From: Candidatus Faeciplasma pullistercoris
Lineage (GTDB): Bacteria; Bacillota; Clostridia; Oscillospirales; Ruminococcaceae
Length of the DNA stretch: 64,000 bases
Assembly: GCA_018715525.1 (NCBI GenBank)
Contig: DVLL01000021.1
Span: 186,001 to 250,000 of the forward strand
Reading direction: 5' to 3'
Shown one piece after another: positions 10,132 to 20,342 of this stretch (position 1 is its first letter; each line of letters opens with the position of its first letter). The translations under genes and the position numbers were made by a program. The notes below the pieces were generated by a model. It was given only the letters and a program-made list of their open reading frames with translations, ran no database searches and was not told the DNA's origin.

Positions 10132-10145
10132 CGAACAAATGTTTT
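10132..10145 (-). promoter_or_regulatory. LexA/DinR box upstream of uvrB
   Basis: The plus strand reads CGAACAAATGTTTT, matching 13 of 14 positions of the Gram-positive SOS consensus CGAACRNRYGTTYC (from memory of the B. subtilis box). Its position just ahead of uvrB is where an SOS operator is expected. Confidence 0.75.
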
Positions 10146-10193
10146 TATCCAATGATAGCACCCCGCGCGCCGGTCGTCAACAGGATTCTAAGC

Positions 10194-10241
10194 AAAAATA
10201 AAAAAGCGCAGAAGCAATTAACGCCCGTCAAATGCTTCTGC
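10194..10241 (-). terminator. Terminator after the TSCPD gene
   Basis: GCAGAAGCA pairs perfectly with TGCTTCTGC around a 16-nt loop; the minus strand then runs GCTTTTTTATTTTTG. It separates the upstream gene at 10260 from uvrB. Confidence 0.8.
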
Positions 10242-10259
10242 ACAGTCTCTGCATTATTA

Positions 10260-10502
10260 TCAGCGTATAGACTTGAGCGCCTGGGCAAGCTGATCCGGGC
10301 AGGATGTGCTCTTGGCGCCGCACTTTATGCCCTCCAGCCTGGATATGGCCTCATCAACCTTCATGCCCTTTACAAGGCGGGATATTCCCTGAAGATTGCC
10401 GTTGCAGCCTCCTACAAATGAAACATCCTCTATTACTCCGTTGTCTACGCTGATATTTATCAGTCTTGAGCATGTGCCCTTAGTTGTGTAAGTGTAGTTC
10501 AT
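10260..10502 (-). CDS. Small TSCPD-domain protein
   Basis: This is an 80-aa soluble protein of the TSCPD-domain family (TIGR03905-like). The final motif is near TSCPDQLAQALKSI, which gives the family its name. It has three other cysteines: GTCSRLINI near residue 11, GGCNGNLQG near 33, and KCGAKSTSCPDQ. In ribonucleotide reductases the TSCPD segment lies at the C-terminus; the role of the free-standing form is not established, and Cys-mediated metal binding or redox is only an inference. It is followed by its own terminator. The upstream neighbour, the pseudouridine synthase, ends 37 nt before it on the same strand, so co-transcription is possible. Confidence 0.85.
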   Translation of the reverse strand: MNYTYTTKGTCSRLINISVDNGVIEDVSFVGGCNGNLQGISRLVKGMKVDEAISRLEGIKCGAKSTSCPDQLAQALKSIR

Positions 10503-10539
10503 TTTGTTTTCTCCTTTTTATTGTACTTTATTATGCGTT

Positions 10540-11499
10540 TTATTTTTCAAAATACTTTCTGACGAACCATATATCGCTTGGATCAAGCCTGAACTGCCTG
10601 CCGTCAAGGTAGGATAAAGACCCAAGCTCGTCTTTTCCCGAAAACCTGAGGCTGTACGCGCACAGCGCCTGAGTTTTTACTCCGTAGCGCCGGTTATCCT
10701 CGTTTCTGCCGTACTTTCCGTCCCCAAGAAGAGGGCATCCGATATGAGCCATATGCGCCCTTATCTGGTGAGTGCGCCCGGTTACAAGCTCAATTTCGCA
10801 TAGGCACAGCCCTTTAGACTCTGCAATCACCCTGTAGCCTGTGATGATGTTCTTTGAGCCGGCAACCTCCCTGTCATATACATATACCCTGTTTTCCGCC
10901 TCGTTTTTGACTAAATACGCCTTTATCACAGCTTCCTTTGGCTTAGGCTCAGAAAGCGTCACGCAAAGATATCTTTTCTCTATGAGCCTCTGCTTGACCG
11001 CGTAGTTAAGTATTCTTAGGCTCTCGGCATTCTTGGCGCAGATTACTATTCCCTGCGTGTTCCTGTCAAGCCGGTTGCACAGAGACGGCGCAAAGCTCGA
11101 CTCACTCATGGGGTCATACTCACCTTTTTGATACAGGTATTTCTTTATCCTGTTTATCAGGGTATCAACGGTGTTTTCATCGTCCTCGTGGACGACCAGT
11201 CCGCAGGGCTTATTTACAAGAAGCAGGTTCTCGTCCTCATAAACTATATTGACGCTCGGGCTGACCGACATAAAGTCATCGTCTGAGCGCTCAGAGAAGA
11301 ACTCGTCGTTGACATACAGCTCGACAGTATCTCCCTCGCTCAGCCTGTCTGATATCTCGCATCTCTTTCCGTTCAGCTTTATCCTTTTGAGCCGTATATA
11401 CTTATACATCAGGCTTTTGGGAAGCTTCGGAACCGCCTTTGTTATGAACTTATCCAGCCGCTGACCGGCATCGTTTTTTCCTATTACAAAGCTTCTCAT
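10540..11499 (-). CDS. RluA-family pseudouridine synthase with S4 domain
   Basis: This is a 319-aa enzyme that isomerises uridine to pseudouridine in rRNA or tRNA. The N-terminal S4 RNA-binding segment is at about residues 12-75 (GQRLDKFITKAVPKLPKSLM, KLNGKRCEISDRLSEGDTVE). The catalytic domain contains NRLDRNTQGIVICAKN with the catalytic Asp in the HRLD/NRLD motif; the usual His is Asn here. It ends with GRTHQIRAHMAHIGCPLLGD, the conserved RTHQIR motif. The length matches RluC/RluD-type enzymes. Which uridine it modifies cannot be told from sequence. It starts 13 nt after the SDR gene's stop, so the two probably share a transcript from the promoter near 12311-12338. Confidence 0.92.
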   Translation of the reverse strand: MRSFVIGKNDAGQRLDKFITKAVPKLPKSLMYKYIRLKRIKLNGKRCEISDRLSEGDTVELYVNDEFFSERSDDDFMSVSPSVNIVYEDENLLLVNKPCGLVVHEDDENTVDTLINRIKKYLYQKGEYDPMSESSFAPSLCNRLDRNTQGIVICAKNAESLRILNYAVKQRLIEKRYLCVTLSEPKPKEAVIKAYLVKNEAENRVYVYDREVAGSKNIITGYRVIAESKGLCLCEIELVTGRTHQIRAHMAHIGCPLLGDGKYGRNEDNRRYGVKTQALCAYSLRFSGKDELGSLSYLDGRQFRLDPSDIWFVRKYFEK

Positions 11500-11512
11500 G
11501 CCAAGGCTCCGT

Positions 11513-12274
11513 TCAAGCTTTTGAGATTTTCATCACTAAGCTGTGAGGCACAACCTTGGCGATAACTCTGTAAAGCTTATAGAAAAACTTATTTGTATAT
11601 ACGCATCTGCCCTTTCTGGCAGCTATCAATGTCTTTTTCGCTACTATCGCCGGATCGCAGTAAGGCAGGGTGTCAAATGTGCTCGACGAGCCCGGCGTGA
11701 TAAGCGCAACTTCAAGAAACTCCGTTTTCATCGGACCAGGGCAAACGCAAGTGCAGCCTATGCCCAAGGGCTTAAGCTCCTCTCTGAGAGATTTGGTGAA
11801 GCTAAGAACATACGCCTTTGTGGCAGAATACACCGTCAGCCTTGGGTTGGGGGCAAACGACGCTATCGAGCAGGTATTGACTATACACGCTCCCCTCGAC
11901 ATATGCTTGAGGCAGACGCATGTCATTGCGGTCAATCCACGACAGTTTAAGTCAACCATAGACATCTGGGAATGAAGCTCAGAGTCAACGAGATTTCCGA
12001 GCTTTCCAAAGCCGGCGTTATTTATAAGCAGCCTGACTTCAGCGCTTTTCTCGTTGAGCAGCCTCTCAAGCTCCTGATAGGACTCCTCTGAGGATAAATC
12101 CATCGGCAAAGGCACGCATTTGGGGTGACTATACATGGAGGAAAGCTTTTCAAGCCTATCCATTCTTCTTGCAATGAGCCAGATCTCGTCCAGCTCGGGA
12201 AACTGCTTGACGGTCTCCATCAAAAACTCAACCCCGAGTCCGCTCGACGCTCCGGTAATAACCGCAATCCTCAT
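11513..12274 (-). CDS. Short-chain dehydrogenase/reductase
   Basis: This is a 253-aa NAD(P)-dependent oxidoreductase of the classical SDR type. The cofactor loop GASSGLG is at 8-14. NNAGFGKLGN is present, then the catalytic Ser region IVNTCSIASFAPNP and YSATKAYVLSF with the Tyr-xxx-Lys pair, followed by CPGPMKTEF. The substrate is unknown. The C-terminus (YTNKFFYKLYRVIAKVVPHS) resembles SDRs annotated as dehydrogenases acting on lipid-like substrates, which is a weak hint only. It is the first gene of a probable two-gene transcript with the downstream pseudouridine synthase. Confidence 0.9.
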   Translation of the reverse strand: MRIAVITGASSGLGVEFLMETVKQFPELDEIWLIARRMDRLEKLSSMYSHPKCVPLPMDLSSEESYQELERLLNEKSAEVRLLINNAGFGKLGNLVDSELHSQMSMVDLNCRGLTAMTCVCLKHMSRGACIVNTCSIASFAPNPRLTVYSATKAYVLSFTKSLREELKPLGIGCTCVCPGPMKTEFLEVALITPGSSSTFDTLPYCDPAIVAKKTLIAARKGRCVYTNKFFYKLYRVIAKVVPHSLVMKISKA

Positions 12275-12310
12275 CTTAACTCATCCCCCGATTCTCAAAT
12301 GACCACTACC

Positions 12311-12338
12311 ATTATAATGCTTTGCCCCGATTTGTCAA
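12311..12338 (-). promoter_or_regulatory. Promoter for the SDR gene
   Basis: Minus strand TTGACA (12338-12333) and TATAAT (12316-12311), 16-nt spacer. The -10 lies inside the 10-nt palindrome CATTATAATG. Confidence 0.7.
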
Positions 12339-12384
12339 TCAACCTGTAGTCCGAAATTGTAATATAATATTAACTATTCGTCGC

Positions 12385-12418
12385 TTGAAAAGGATACTCT
12401 GTCATGATATAATGACAG
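12385..12418 (+). promoter_or_regulatory. Promoter of the CotH-like gene with a dyad over the -10
   Basis: TTGAAA at 12385-12390, 17 nt, TATAAT at 12408-12413. A perfect 7-bp inverted repeat, CTGTCAT and ATGACAG around GATATA (12399-12418), covers the -10. It could be an operator or an early hairpin. Confidence 0.6.
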
Positions 12419-12469
12419 GGAACCATATATTTCGTGTTAGTTTAATCTTAAAAGGAGTGCTTTTTTAAA

Positions 12470-14224
12470 ATGCAGGCAAAAAACGCCCGTACCAGAATTA
12501 TCTGCGCGCTTATCGCAGCTGCGCTTTCAATATCCTGTCTGAGTTCCTGCTCGCAAATCAATATTTCTGACGATTCACAGGTAACTACACCCCCGTCAGG
12601 CTCCGGCACGCAGCCGTCCACTGCTGCGCTTACTGACGCCACGGACAATGTCCCTGCCTTTACAGTGACGCACGCGGATGAAACGAAGCCGTCGACCGCT
12701 TCGCCGGATACCGATCCCGAGCCGGAATCAACCGCCGTTCCGGGCACGGACGGCGGAGTAAACACAAATCCTCCTGTAAGCTCGCATCCCATTTCCGAAT
12801 CGACATATGAGACAAACGAAAACGGCGAGATCATAGACGACTATACCTCCGATCTCGTATTTGATACCGAGGACCCGGACGAGCTATACAGCATGTTCGG
12901 ACTGTCCCGTTCCGAAAGACAGCAGTTCTACAACGAGATATCCTCCAAATACGAGCTTCCGATAATCCATATTTCCACTGAGAACGAGCAGGAAGTGCTG
13001 TCCAAGGAAAACTACGTCAACTGTTTAGTCGAGATATTCAACTGTGAAGACGAATATGTCATGGACGCGACATCAGCCGGCATAAGGGTAAGAGGAAACG
13101 CCAGCGCGTTCTATGGCGATGAGGATCAGATAAGGGAAAACGGCGCTCCGTACCGTATAAAGTTTACCAAAAAGCAGTCTGTGCTCGGTCTGAACGACAG
13201 CGCTAAGTGCAAGTCTTGGGTACTCCTTAGAACCTACGAAGCCGGTGTGCGCGACCACCTCGCCTTTAAGCTTGCAAAAGCGATAAATAACGGGGATTAC
13301 TTTTCCTCTGATTCCCGCTTCGTGGAGCTGTATCTGAACGAAAAATTCATGGGACTGTATCTTCTTTGCGAGCAGAGCCAGGAAAACCCGAACAGGGTCG
13401 CCATCAACGAATGCGACGAGGGCTACACGGGCACCGACATAGGCTATCTCGTCGAGCTGGACAACTACTCCTACGATGAGGAGTGGAGGTTCATGCTCAA
13501 CTACAACAAGGAAAGCATAACCGACGTGTACGGCACCACTCGAACCCCAATAAGCTATTATTACACCGTCAAAAACGATATATATTCAGACGAGCAGCTC
13601 AAATTTATAGAAAGATATTTCGAGGTGGCATACGAAATACCGATGCGTGCTATAAAGTACGGGGAGTTTTACCGTCTGAACGATGATATGACGCTGACGC
13701 TTGCTCAGGACGAATTTGAAAGCGCCTACGACTGCGTAAGCCAGGTGCTCAACATAGATTCCTTCGTGGATATGTATTTGACGCATGAAATCACGAATAA
13801 CCAGGATGTCGGAGGCGGAAGCTTCTACTTTGCGGTCGATTTCGGCAGCATTTCACTATACAAGACCCTGACGTGCGTATGCCCGTGGGACTTCAGCTGG
13901 TCGTATGCTGACTATAGCTCAGACTCAGACGGAGGCCTGTACGCCGCGAAGTTCAAGGACAGCTATTTTGTCGAAAACTACGGCGACCGTTCTAACCCAT
14001 GGCTGATACTTCTCTACTCCGCAGATTGGTTCCAGCAGCTTGTAAAGGAAAAATGGACGGAGCGTTACCCCTATATAATTGAGGCTCTTGAAGACGTCAG
14101 AAACACCGTAGACACCTATTCGGCCGACTTCAACCTCAGCGAGAGCAGGCGCACGGGTCGCGCCAAGGCTATCATCAACTGGGTTTCTGACAGGTGTGAA
14201 TACTTAAACGAGCTCTGGGGATAG
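12470..14224 (+). CDS. CotH-family lipoprotein (kinase-like fold)
   Basis: This is a 584-aa exported lipoprotein. Residues 1-27 form a signal peptide ending in the lipobox LSSC with C27. A Thr/Pro/Ser/Asp-rich linker (about 35-115) follows. The CotH domain covers about 150-560: VRGNASAFYG, YRIKFTKKQSVLGL, SWVLLRTYEAGVRDHLAFKL, LYLNEKFMGLYLLCEQSQ, and CVCPWDFSWSYADY. CotH proteins are atypical protein kinases first described in spore coats; similar secreted forms are common in gut Clostridia, some linked to cellulosomes. In this copy the WDFD-like catalytic motif reads WDFSW, so activity is uncertain. It stands alone between its own promoter and a terminator. Confidence 0.85.
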   Translation: MQAKNARTRIICALIAAALSISCLSSCSQINISDDSQVTTPPSGSGTQPSTAALTDATDNVPAFTVTHADETKPSTASPDTDPEPESTAVPGTDGGVNTNPPVSSHPISESTYETNENGEIIDDYTSDLVFDTEDPDELYSMFGLSRSERQQFYNEISSKYELPIIHISTENEQEVLSKENYVNCLVEIFNCEDEYVMDATSAGIRVRGNASAFYGDEDQIRENGAPYRIKFTKKQSVLGLNDSAKCKSWVLLRTYEAGVRDHLAFKLAKAINNGDYFSSDSRFVELYLNEKFMGLYLLCEQSQENPNRVAINECDEGYTGTDIGYLVELDNYSYDEEWRFMLNYNKESITDVYGTTRTPISYYYTVKNDIYSDEQLKFIERYFEVAYEIPMRAIKYGEFYRLNDDMTLTLAQDEFESAYDCVSQVLNIDSFVDMYLTHEITNNQDVGGGSFYFAVDFGSISLYKTLTCVCPWDFSWSYADYSSDSDGGLYAAKFKDSYFVENYGDRSNPWLILLYSADWFQQLVKEKWTERYPYIIEALEDVRNTVDTYSADFNLSESRRTGRAKAIINWVSDRCEYLNELWG

Positions 14225-14256
14225 GAAATAATTGAATATAATTTGACTTGTACAAG

Positions 14257-14293
14257 AGCGCCGCTCGGAGAAAAATCCGGACTGCGCTTTTTG
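14257..14293 (+). terminator. Probable terminator after the CotH-like gene
   Basis: AGCGC and GCGCT form the base of an imperfect hairpin with GC-rich inner pairing and an A-rich loop, followed by TTTTTG. It lies between two same-strand genes. Confidence 0.55.
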
Positions 14294-14359
14294 TATTGCC
14301 ATGGCGCACAATTTATGCTAAAATGATCGGGTGAAAATAATACGCGAGGAGATATGACC

Positions 14360-16276
<1,917 letters not shown>

Positions 16277-16361
16277 ATACAGCTTCAACCATTTTTACGT
16301 TTTTCATATAATCTCATATCAAAAAACTTTTTATAAAATTTTTCGCTTAATAAAAAAGTAA

Positions 16362-16390
16362 TTGACATACACAAATGCACATGATATTAT
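16362..16390 (+). promoter_or_regulatory. Promoter of the araC-type gene
   Basis: TTGACA at 16362-16367, 17-nt spacer, TATTAT at 16385-16390. The leader to the start codon is AT-rich and about 85 nt long; no hairpin is obvious. Confidence 0.8.
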
Positions 16391-16482
16391 AGCTATAGGA
16401 TGTATTTATATATAAATTGAACAATTTAATTTGATATAATTTATATCTATTAAAAAATTCATTATACGGAGGCGACTGATAT

Positions 16483-17430
16483 ATGCAGGAATTTTATTTT
16501 GCACTTTTAGGAGACGAAGTTAAGCTCCCGGTATATTTGACAGGAGTCGGTTCTACCGACCCCGAGTGGCACTGTATCCGACCCTCCGGTCATGTTTACC
16601 ATCAGGTTACCTACACAGCGAGCGGAGAAGGTACACTGACCGTAGACGGCGAGGTATACAGGATCGCTAAGGGATCAGGCTTCTTCCTGCCGGCATTTTA
16701 TCCGCATGAGTACCACGCCAAGGACGGGAGCAACTGGGAGACTCATTGGGTAACCTTCTCGGGCTCATGCATCAGCGAGATAATGGAGAAGCTTGACTTC
16801 TCAAAACCTGTGGTGTTCAGAGTGGGCGAAATAAGCACACTTGAAAAGCTTTGGGAGAAGATGCTTAAGACAATCCATTCTCAGAGCATCTATTCAGGCT
16901 ACGCAAACTCGGCGTATCTGTATTCATTCCTCGTTGAACTCAACAAGCTCATATCCTGTCCGGCTTCTTCGAGGGAGAATCACCGCACCGAGCAGCTTAA
17001 GACTATCATAGATTACATCGATAAGAACTATTCCGATGAAATATCTTTGACCCAGCTTGCGAAAATAGTAGGTCTTTCGCCGCAGTACATTTGCCGCATA
17101 TTCAAAGAATGCATGAACATGCGTCCCTTTGAGCATCTGACTAAAAAGAGAATCTTTGAGGCAAAGAAGCTCCTTTTGGACACCGACTGCTCGATTAACG
17201 AGATATCAAAGCGAGTCGGCTACAACGATTGCAGCTACTTCTGCGCGGTGTTCAAAAAGCAGGAGAATGTCTCCCCTGCCGAGTACAGGATGATTTACGC
17301 TGAAAGAAGCGCAAGAAGAATGGAAAAGGAAGCAAAGCGTCTTGCGTCAGAGATGAGAAAGCTCAACAGAGAAAGAAAAGAACATGAGCCAGAGGAAGAA
17401 GTGATTAGTCCGGAAGAAGAGCAGGCGTAA
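16483..17430 (+). CDS. AraC-family regulator with cupin sensor
   Basis: This is a 315-aa transcription factor. The N-terminal cupin (about residues 15-110) contains HVYHQVTYTASGEGTLTVDG and GSGFFLPAFYPHEYHA, the usual sugar-binding fold of AraC. The C-terminal pair of helix-turn-helix motifs covers about 165-265: IDYIDKNYSDEISLTQLAKI, GLSPQYICRIFKECM, and INEISKRVGYNDCSYFCAVF. After the HTH domain there is an extra ~40-residue tail, first basic (RRMEKEAKRLASEMRKLNRE) then acidic (EPEEEVISPEEEQA), not typical of the family. The ligand is probably a sugar, by inference from the family. It stands alone with its own promoter and terminator; the regulated genes are not adjacent. Confidence 0.92.
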   Translation: MQEFYFALLGDEVKLPVYLTGVGSTDPEWHCIRPSGHVYHQVTYTASGEGTLTVDGEVYRIAKGSGFFLPAFYPHEYHAKDGSNWETHWVTFSGSCISEIMEKLDFSKPVVFRVGEISTLEKLWEKMLKTIHSQSIYSGYANSAYLYSFLVELNKLISCPASSRENHRTEQLKTIIDYIDKNYSDEISLTQLAKIVGLSPQYICRIFKECMNMRPFEHLTKKRIFEAKKLLLDTDCSINEISKRVGYNDCSYFCAVFKKQENVSPAEYRMIYAERSARRMEKEAKRLASEMRKLNRERKEHEPEEEVISPEEEQA

Positions 17431-17482
17431 TGCCGTCTTTGATCCGTCTTAAAAGCCTGATATGGTTTAACTAAAAGCAAAG

Positions 17483-17519
17483 CCGGTCTTTCCGCAAACT
17501 GGAAAGACCGGTTTTTTTT
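17483..17519 (+). terminator. Strong terminator after the araC-type gene
   Basis: CCGGTCTTTCC pairs perfectly with GGAAAGACCGG around a 7-nt loop, followed by eight Ts. Confidence 0.95.
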
Positions 17520-17567
17520 GCGCGACAATATTGAGCTGAACCAAAGCGGTATGAGCGGATACTGCCG

Positions 17568-18938
17568 TCAGTTGTTGAAGTGTCCGTCCCAGACGGTCAT
17601 ATCCGAGATGTATTCCTGCCTTACCGCCGGAACATAATACGCGCCGTAAAGCTTCTTGCCGTCCTTCGCGCCCTCGGGTATCTCGACATAGAACCTGTAA
17701 TACGGAATATAGTACTCCTCAAGGTCGGTTACACGATAGATAAGCTCTACCCTGCCCACATACTCCGTTCCGGGAAAATCGTACCGAGCAACCGAGGTGA
17801 TATATTTTCCCTCACCCAGAAGCTCGAGCGCCTCGTCGGACGAGATTATCGGGTAGTCACCCAATTTTCCGCGGTAATCAAAGTTATTAAGCCTTATGAT
17901 GTAAAGATCGCTTTCGGGGGTGATTGAGTTATCATATAAGACAATATAATTGAAGTTGTAATTTAGCACCGACTCTATCTCGGTCTCGCCCGCGTCAAAG
18001 CAGGCAATACCGCCGGAGTATCCGGCGCTTCCGCCCTTTGTATCGACAAGCGGATCTTCAATGCCCATAAGCTCAAACAGCCCGGAATACTTTTCGGCGA
18101 GGTACAGTACCGCTTCGGTATTCTCTTCATCGGTAGCGCTTGTGCCGAAATTATATCCGTCAGGCAGAACAAAGGGCTTTGTAAAATCGATGTCGATATT
18201 CAGGCGCTGGTCGACCGAAATTCTGTATTCCTCGGTCTCTATATAAAGCATCGTCGGGTAAAAGTACTCGTCCGGGGGAACTTCTCCTGAAACTTTTTCA
18301 TACATCGCCCTAATCTCAAGTGTCTGCTCCTCGCTGTAACCGTTGTCGGAAACAGTGACGTTATCGGTGTCTATTCCGAGAGCCTGTGCCGTCCGAAGAA
18401 GCATATTTTCCATCTCTTCGTAATCCGCTCCGACAGGCAGGTGCCACTCTCCCTCATACACTATCGGATTATTGTACACCGGCAGGGTGTCAAGCTCAAA
18501 TTCCGGTGTCCACGGGTTGCCGTTATACAGCTCCGAGATGTCCTCGACGTCATGCCCTTCAAATCCCATTCCAACTTCAAGCTCCGGTGTGATAAGCGGC
18601 AGGTCTGGAAGCTCCTCCGGCTCGTCCTCCTCATCGGAAGAGGTTGTCACCTCGGGCTCATCATTTTCGTCGGTAGCTGTAGTTATCTCCGGCTCTTCCT
18701 CATCGGATGTGACCGTTACCGAGGTCGCGTAAGGAAGCTCATCGTTATCCGATTCAAACATCGACGGCAATACCTTCAAGCCCACAGCCAGCGCTAAAAC
18801 CGCGCACGCGGCGGCAACCGAAGCCCACGCCAATGGTCTGTGCCTTTTGCTTCCGGCTTTGTCTCTGACCTGAGCGGTCTCCTCGATTATCTCATCGTCA
18901 AGCTGACCGATGGCGTCGCTAAGTCTTTCCTTTTTCAT
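17568..18938 (-). CDS. Membrane-anchored putative anti-sigma factor
   Basis: This is a 456-aa protein encoded directly after an ECF sigma factor, with start and stop overlapping by 4 nt. The first ~30 residues are cytoplasmic and begin MKKERLSDAIGQLDDEIIEE, a pattern I associate with sigma-linked proteins in Clostridia. One membrane segment follows (LAWASVAAACAVLALAVGL, about 36-54). Then comes an acidic, Thr/Ser-rich spacer with near-repeats of EPEVTTSSDE and a large extracytoplasmic domain (about 115-456) without a motif I can name. No zinc anti-sigma motif (HxxxCxxC) is seen. Gene order and topology suggest it holds the sigma factor at the membrane and senses something outside; this is inference. 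Confidence 0.7.
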   Translation of the reverse strand: MKKERLSDAIGQLDDEIIEETAQVRDKAGSKRHRPLAWASVAAACAVLALAVGLKVLPSMFESDNDELPYATSVTVTSDEEEPEITTATDENDEPEVTTSSDEEDEPEELPDLPLITPELEVGMGFEGHDVEDISELYNGNPWTPEFELDTLPVYNNPIVYEGEWHLPVGADYEEMENMLLRTAQALGIDTDNVTVSDNGYSEEQTLEIRAMYEKVSGEVPPDEYFYPTMLYIETEEYRISVDQRLNIDIDFTKPFVLPDGYNFGTSATDEENTEAVLYLAEKYSGLFELMGIEDPLVDTKGGSAGYSGGIACFDAGETEIESVLNYNFNYIVLYDNSITPESDLYIIRLNNFDYRGKLGDYPIISSDEALELLGEGKYITSVARYDFPGTEYVGRVELIYRVTDLEEYYIPYYRFYVEIPEGAKDGKKLYGAYYVPAVRQEYISDMTVWDGHFNN

Positions 18939-19492
18939 ATAAGCCCTTCCTTCTCCAAATGTAACTTAAGTCCCGTCCTTACCCTATACAGTATGCTTTT
19001 AATCTTTGATTCGCTGAATCCGTAGTACCTCGTAATATCCCTGAGCGAGTCACAGAAATAATACCTGCCGACAAAAATTACCCTTTGTTCCTCCGGAATC
19101 GACCTCAAGTATTCCTCCAGCGCTCCGGTAAGTTCGCTCAGTTCAACCTGAGCCTCCACCGATTCCTCTCCCGAGACGCACTCGCTTAGCTCGTCAAGGG
19201 AGTCGATGTACTGAGTGCCGCCCCTTTTGTCCCGGTTTTTTGTGCGGTAGATGTCAATGGAAAATTGCCTTGTCAGCCTGCCAAGGTATACAGAGAGCAC
19301 GCTCGGCTTGCTCGGCGGCATGGAGTTCCAAGCTTTGAGATATGTCTCGTTTACGCTTTCCTCTGCGTCCCTAAAGTCATATAGGATGTTGTTGGCTATT
19401 TTGCGAAGATACTTTCCATACTTTATCTCGCTCTGCGTGACTGCGTTTTCATCCCTTTGCCAGTACATATTGACTATCAATTCATCCTGCAT
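18935..19492 (-). CDS. ECF-type RNA polymerase sigma factor
   Basis: This is a 185-aa sigma factor. Region 2 is at about residues 15-85 (YGKYLRKIANNILYDFRDAEE, ETYLKAWNSMPPSKPSVL, YLGRLTRQFSIDIYRTKNRD). Region 4 is at about 110-180 (GALEEYLRSIPEEQRVIFVG, SLRDITRYYGFSESKIKSIL, YRVRTGLKLHLEKEG). Region 3 is absent, as in ECF factors. The membrane-anchored partner gene follows in a 4-nt overlap. ECF operons are usually self-activated; upstream on the minus strand GCGAAACC near 19590 and GTCGG near 19565 could be such a promoter, but this is weak. The regulon is unknown. Confidence 0.93.
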   Translation of the reverse strand: MQDELIVNMYWQRDENAVTQSEIKYGKYLRKIANNILYDFRDAEESVNETYLKAWNSMPPSKPSVLSVYLGRLTRQFSIDIYRTKNRDKRGGTQYIDSLDELSECVSGEESVEAQVELSELTGALEEYLRSIPEEQRVIFVGRYYFCDSLRDITRYYGFSESKIKSILYRVRTGLKLHLEKEGLI

Positions 19493-19604
19493 ATTTTTCT
19501 CTGCCCCTTTTCATATTGAATATTACTGAACACAGCACAGCTCACATTGTGCTTTCACTCTATATTCCGACAAATATTTAAAGAGGTTTCGCCGTGAAAT
19601 AAAT

Positions 19605-20318
19605 TTATTTCGACACATGCGACACATGCGATGCCTGCGACTGCCGCTTGAGCATCTTTGACCAGTATACAAAGCCGTAGCCGTCGTTTACAAGGAACAT
19701 CGTGAAGCAGATCACCATCGGGAGGTACTTAATGTCCTCGATTGAAGCGAGAACCCAAAGAACTATAAGAACAACGTCGTTTGCTGCGTACCAGAACGCA
19801 TAGAACCTGCTCCTGCGGAAGGTGTGATAAGACGCCAAAAAGCTTGTGGCGACCGAGATTGTGCTTGGTATGATGTTCGCCGTGTTGAAGTATGACAGAA
19901 TAAAGTAAAACGCCACTGTGATTATGACAGTTGCAAACGCAACAGCCACGCGTTCCCACGACTTTAATGTGTTTACCTCAACCTCCTGCTTTCCCTTTTC
20001 AAACGGGTGGCGCAGCCATGTCACAACCGCCGACACTGCTATCGGTGCGGTCATGCACAGATAGGTCAGCATCTCGCCGTAATATGCAAACGCAAACGAA
20101 ATCACTCCGTACATGACGGAAAACACTATCGTCAGCACCTGACCGAACACGTCTCCCTTTGAAACGAATATCAGCGCCGTTACACCGACAACCGACGCAG
20201 CTATCTGCATAGGTTCGCTTTTGCCGAATATTCCGGACAGCACTATTGTGACGACAGAAAAAGCCCACAGGCACCGCTCAAATAAAGAAAGGTTTTTTAC
20301 CGATTTAATCGGATTCAT
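19605..20318 (-). CDS. pnuC: PnuC-family vitamin/nucleoside transporter
   Basis: This is a 237-aa membrane protein with about seven hydrophobic segments (SVVTIVLSGIFG; IAASVVGVTALIFVSKG; LTIVFSVMYGVISFAFAYYG; MTAPIAVSAVVTWL; VAVAFATVIITVAFYFIL; IISVATSFLASYHTFR-like region; NDVVLIVLWVLAS). The pattern GDVFGQVLTIVFSVMYGVIS and FYAFWYAANDVVLIVLW fits PnuC, which facilitates uptake of nicotinamide riboside or, in related forms, riboflavin or thiamine. The substrate cannot be fixed from sequence. The C-terminus ends in a small SHVSHVS repeat. It is transcribed from a consensus promoter through a ~100-nt leader containing a terminator hairpin, so expression is probably controlled by attenuation. 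Confidence 0.9.
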   Translation of the reverse strand: MNPIKSVKNLSLFERCLWAFSVVTIVLSGIFGKSEPMQIAASVVGVTALIFVSKGDVFGQVLTIVFSVMYGVISFAFAYYGEMLTYLCMTAPIAVSAVVTWLRHPFEKGKQEVEVNTLKSWERVAVAFATVIITVAFYFILSYFNTANIIPSTISVATSFLASYHTFRRSRFYAFWYAANDVVLIVLWVLASIEDIKYLPMVICFTMFLVNDGYGFVYWSKMLKRQSQASHVSHVSK

Positions 20319-20342
20319 ACTACTCTAACTCCTTTTAAGGTC

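Noticed and set aside
19610-19640. Small tandem repeat (CGACACATG units) at the 3' end of pnuC
   Set aside because: Only two to three short units, giving SHVSHVS at the protein end; probably replication slippage with no functional sign.
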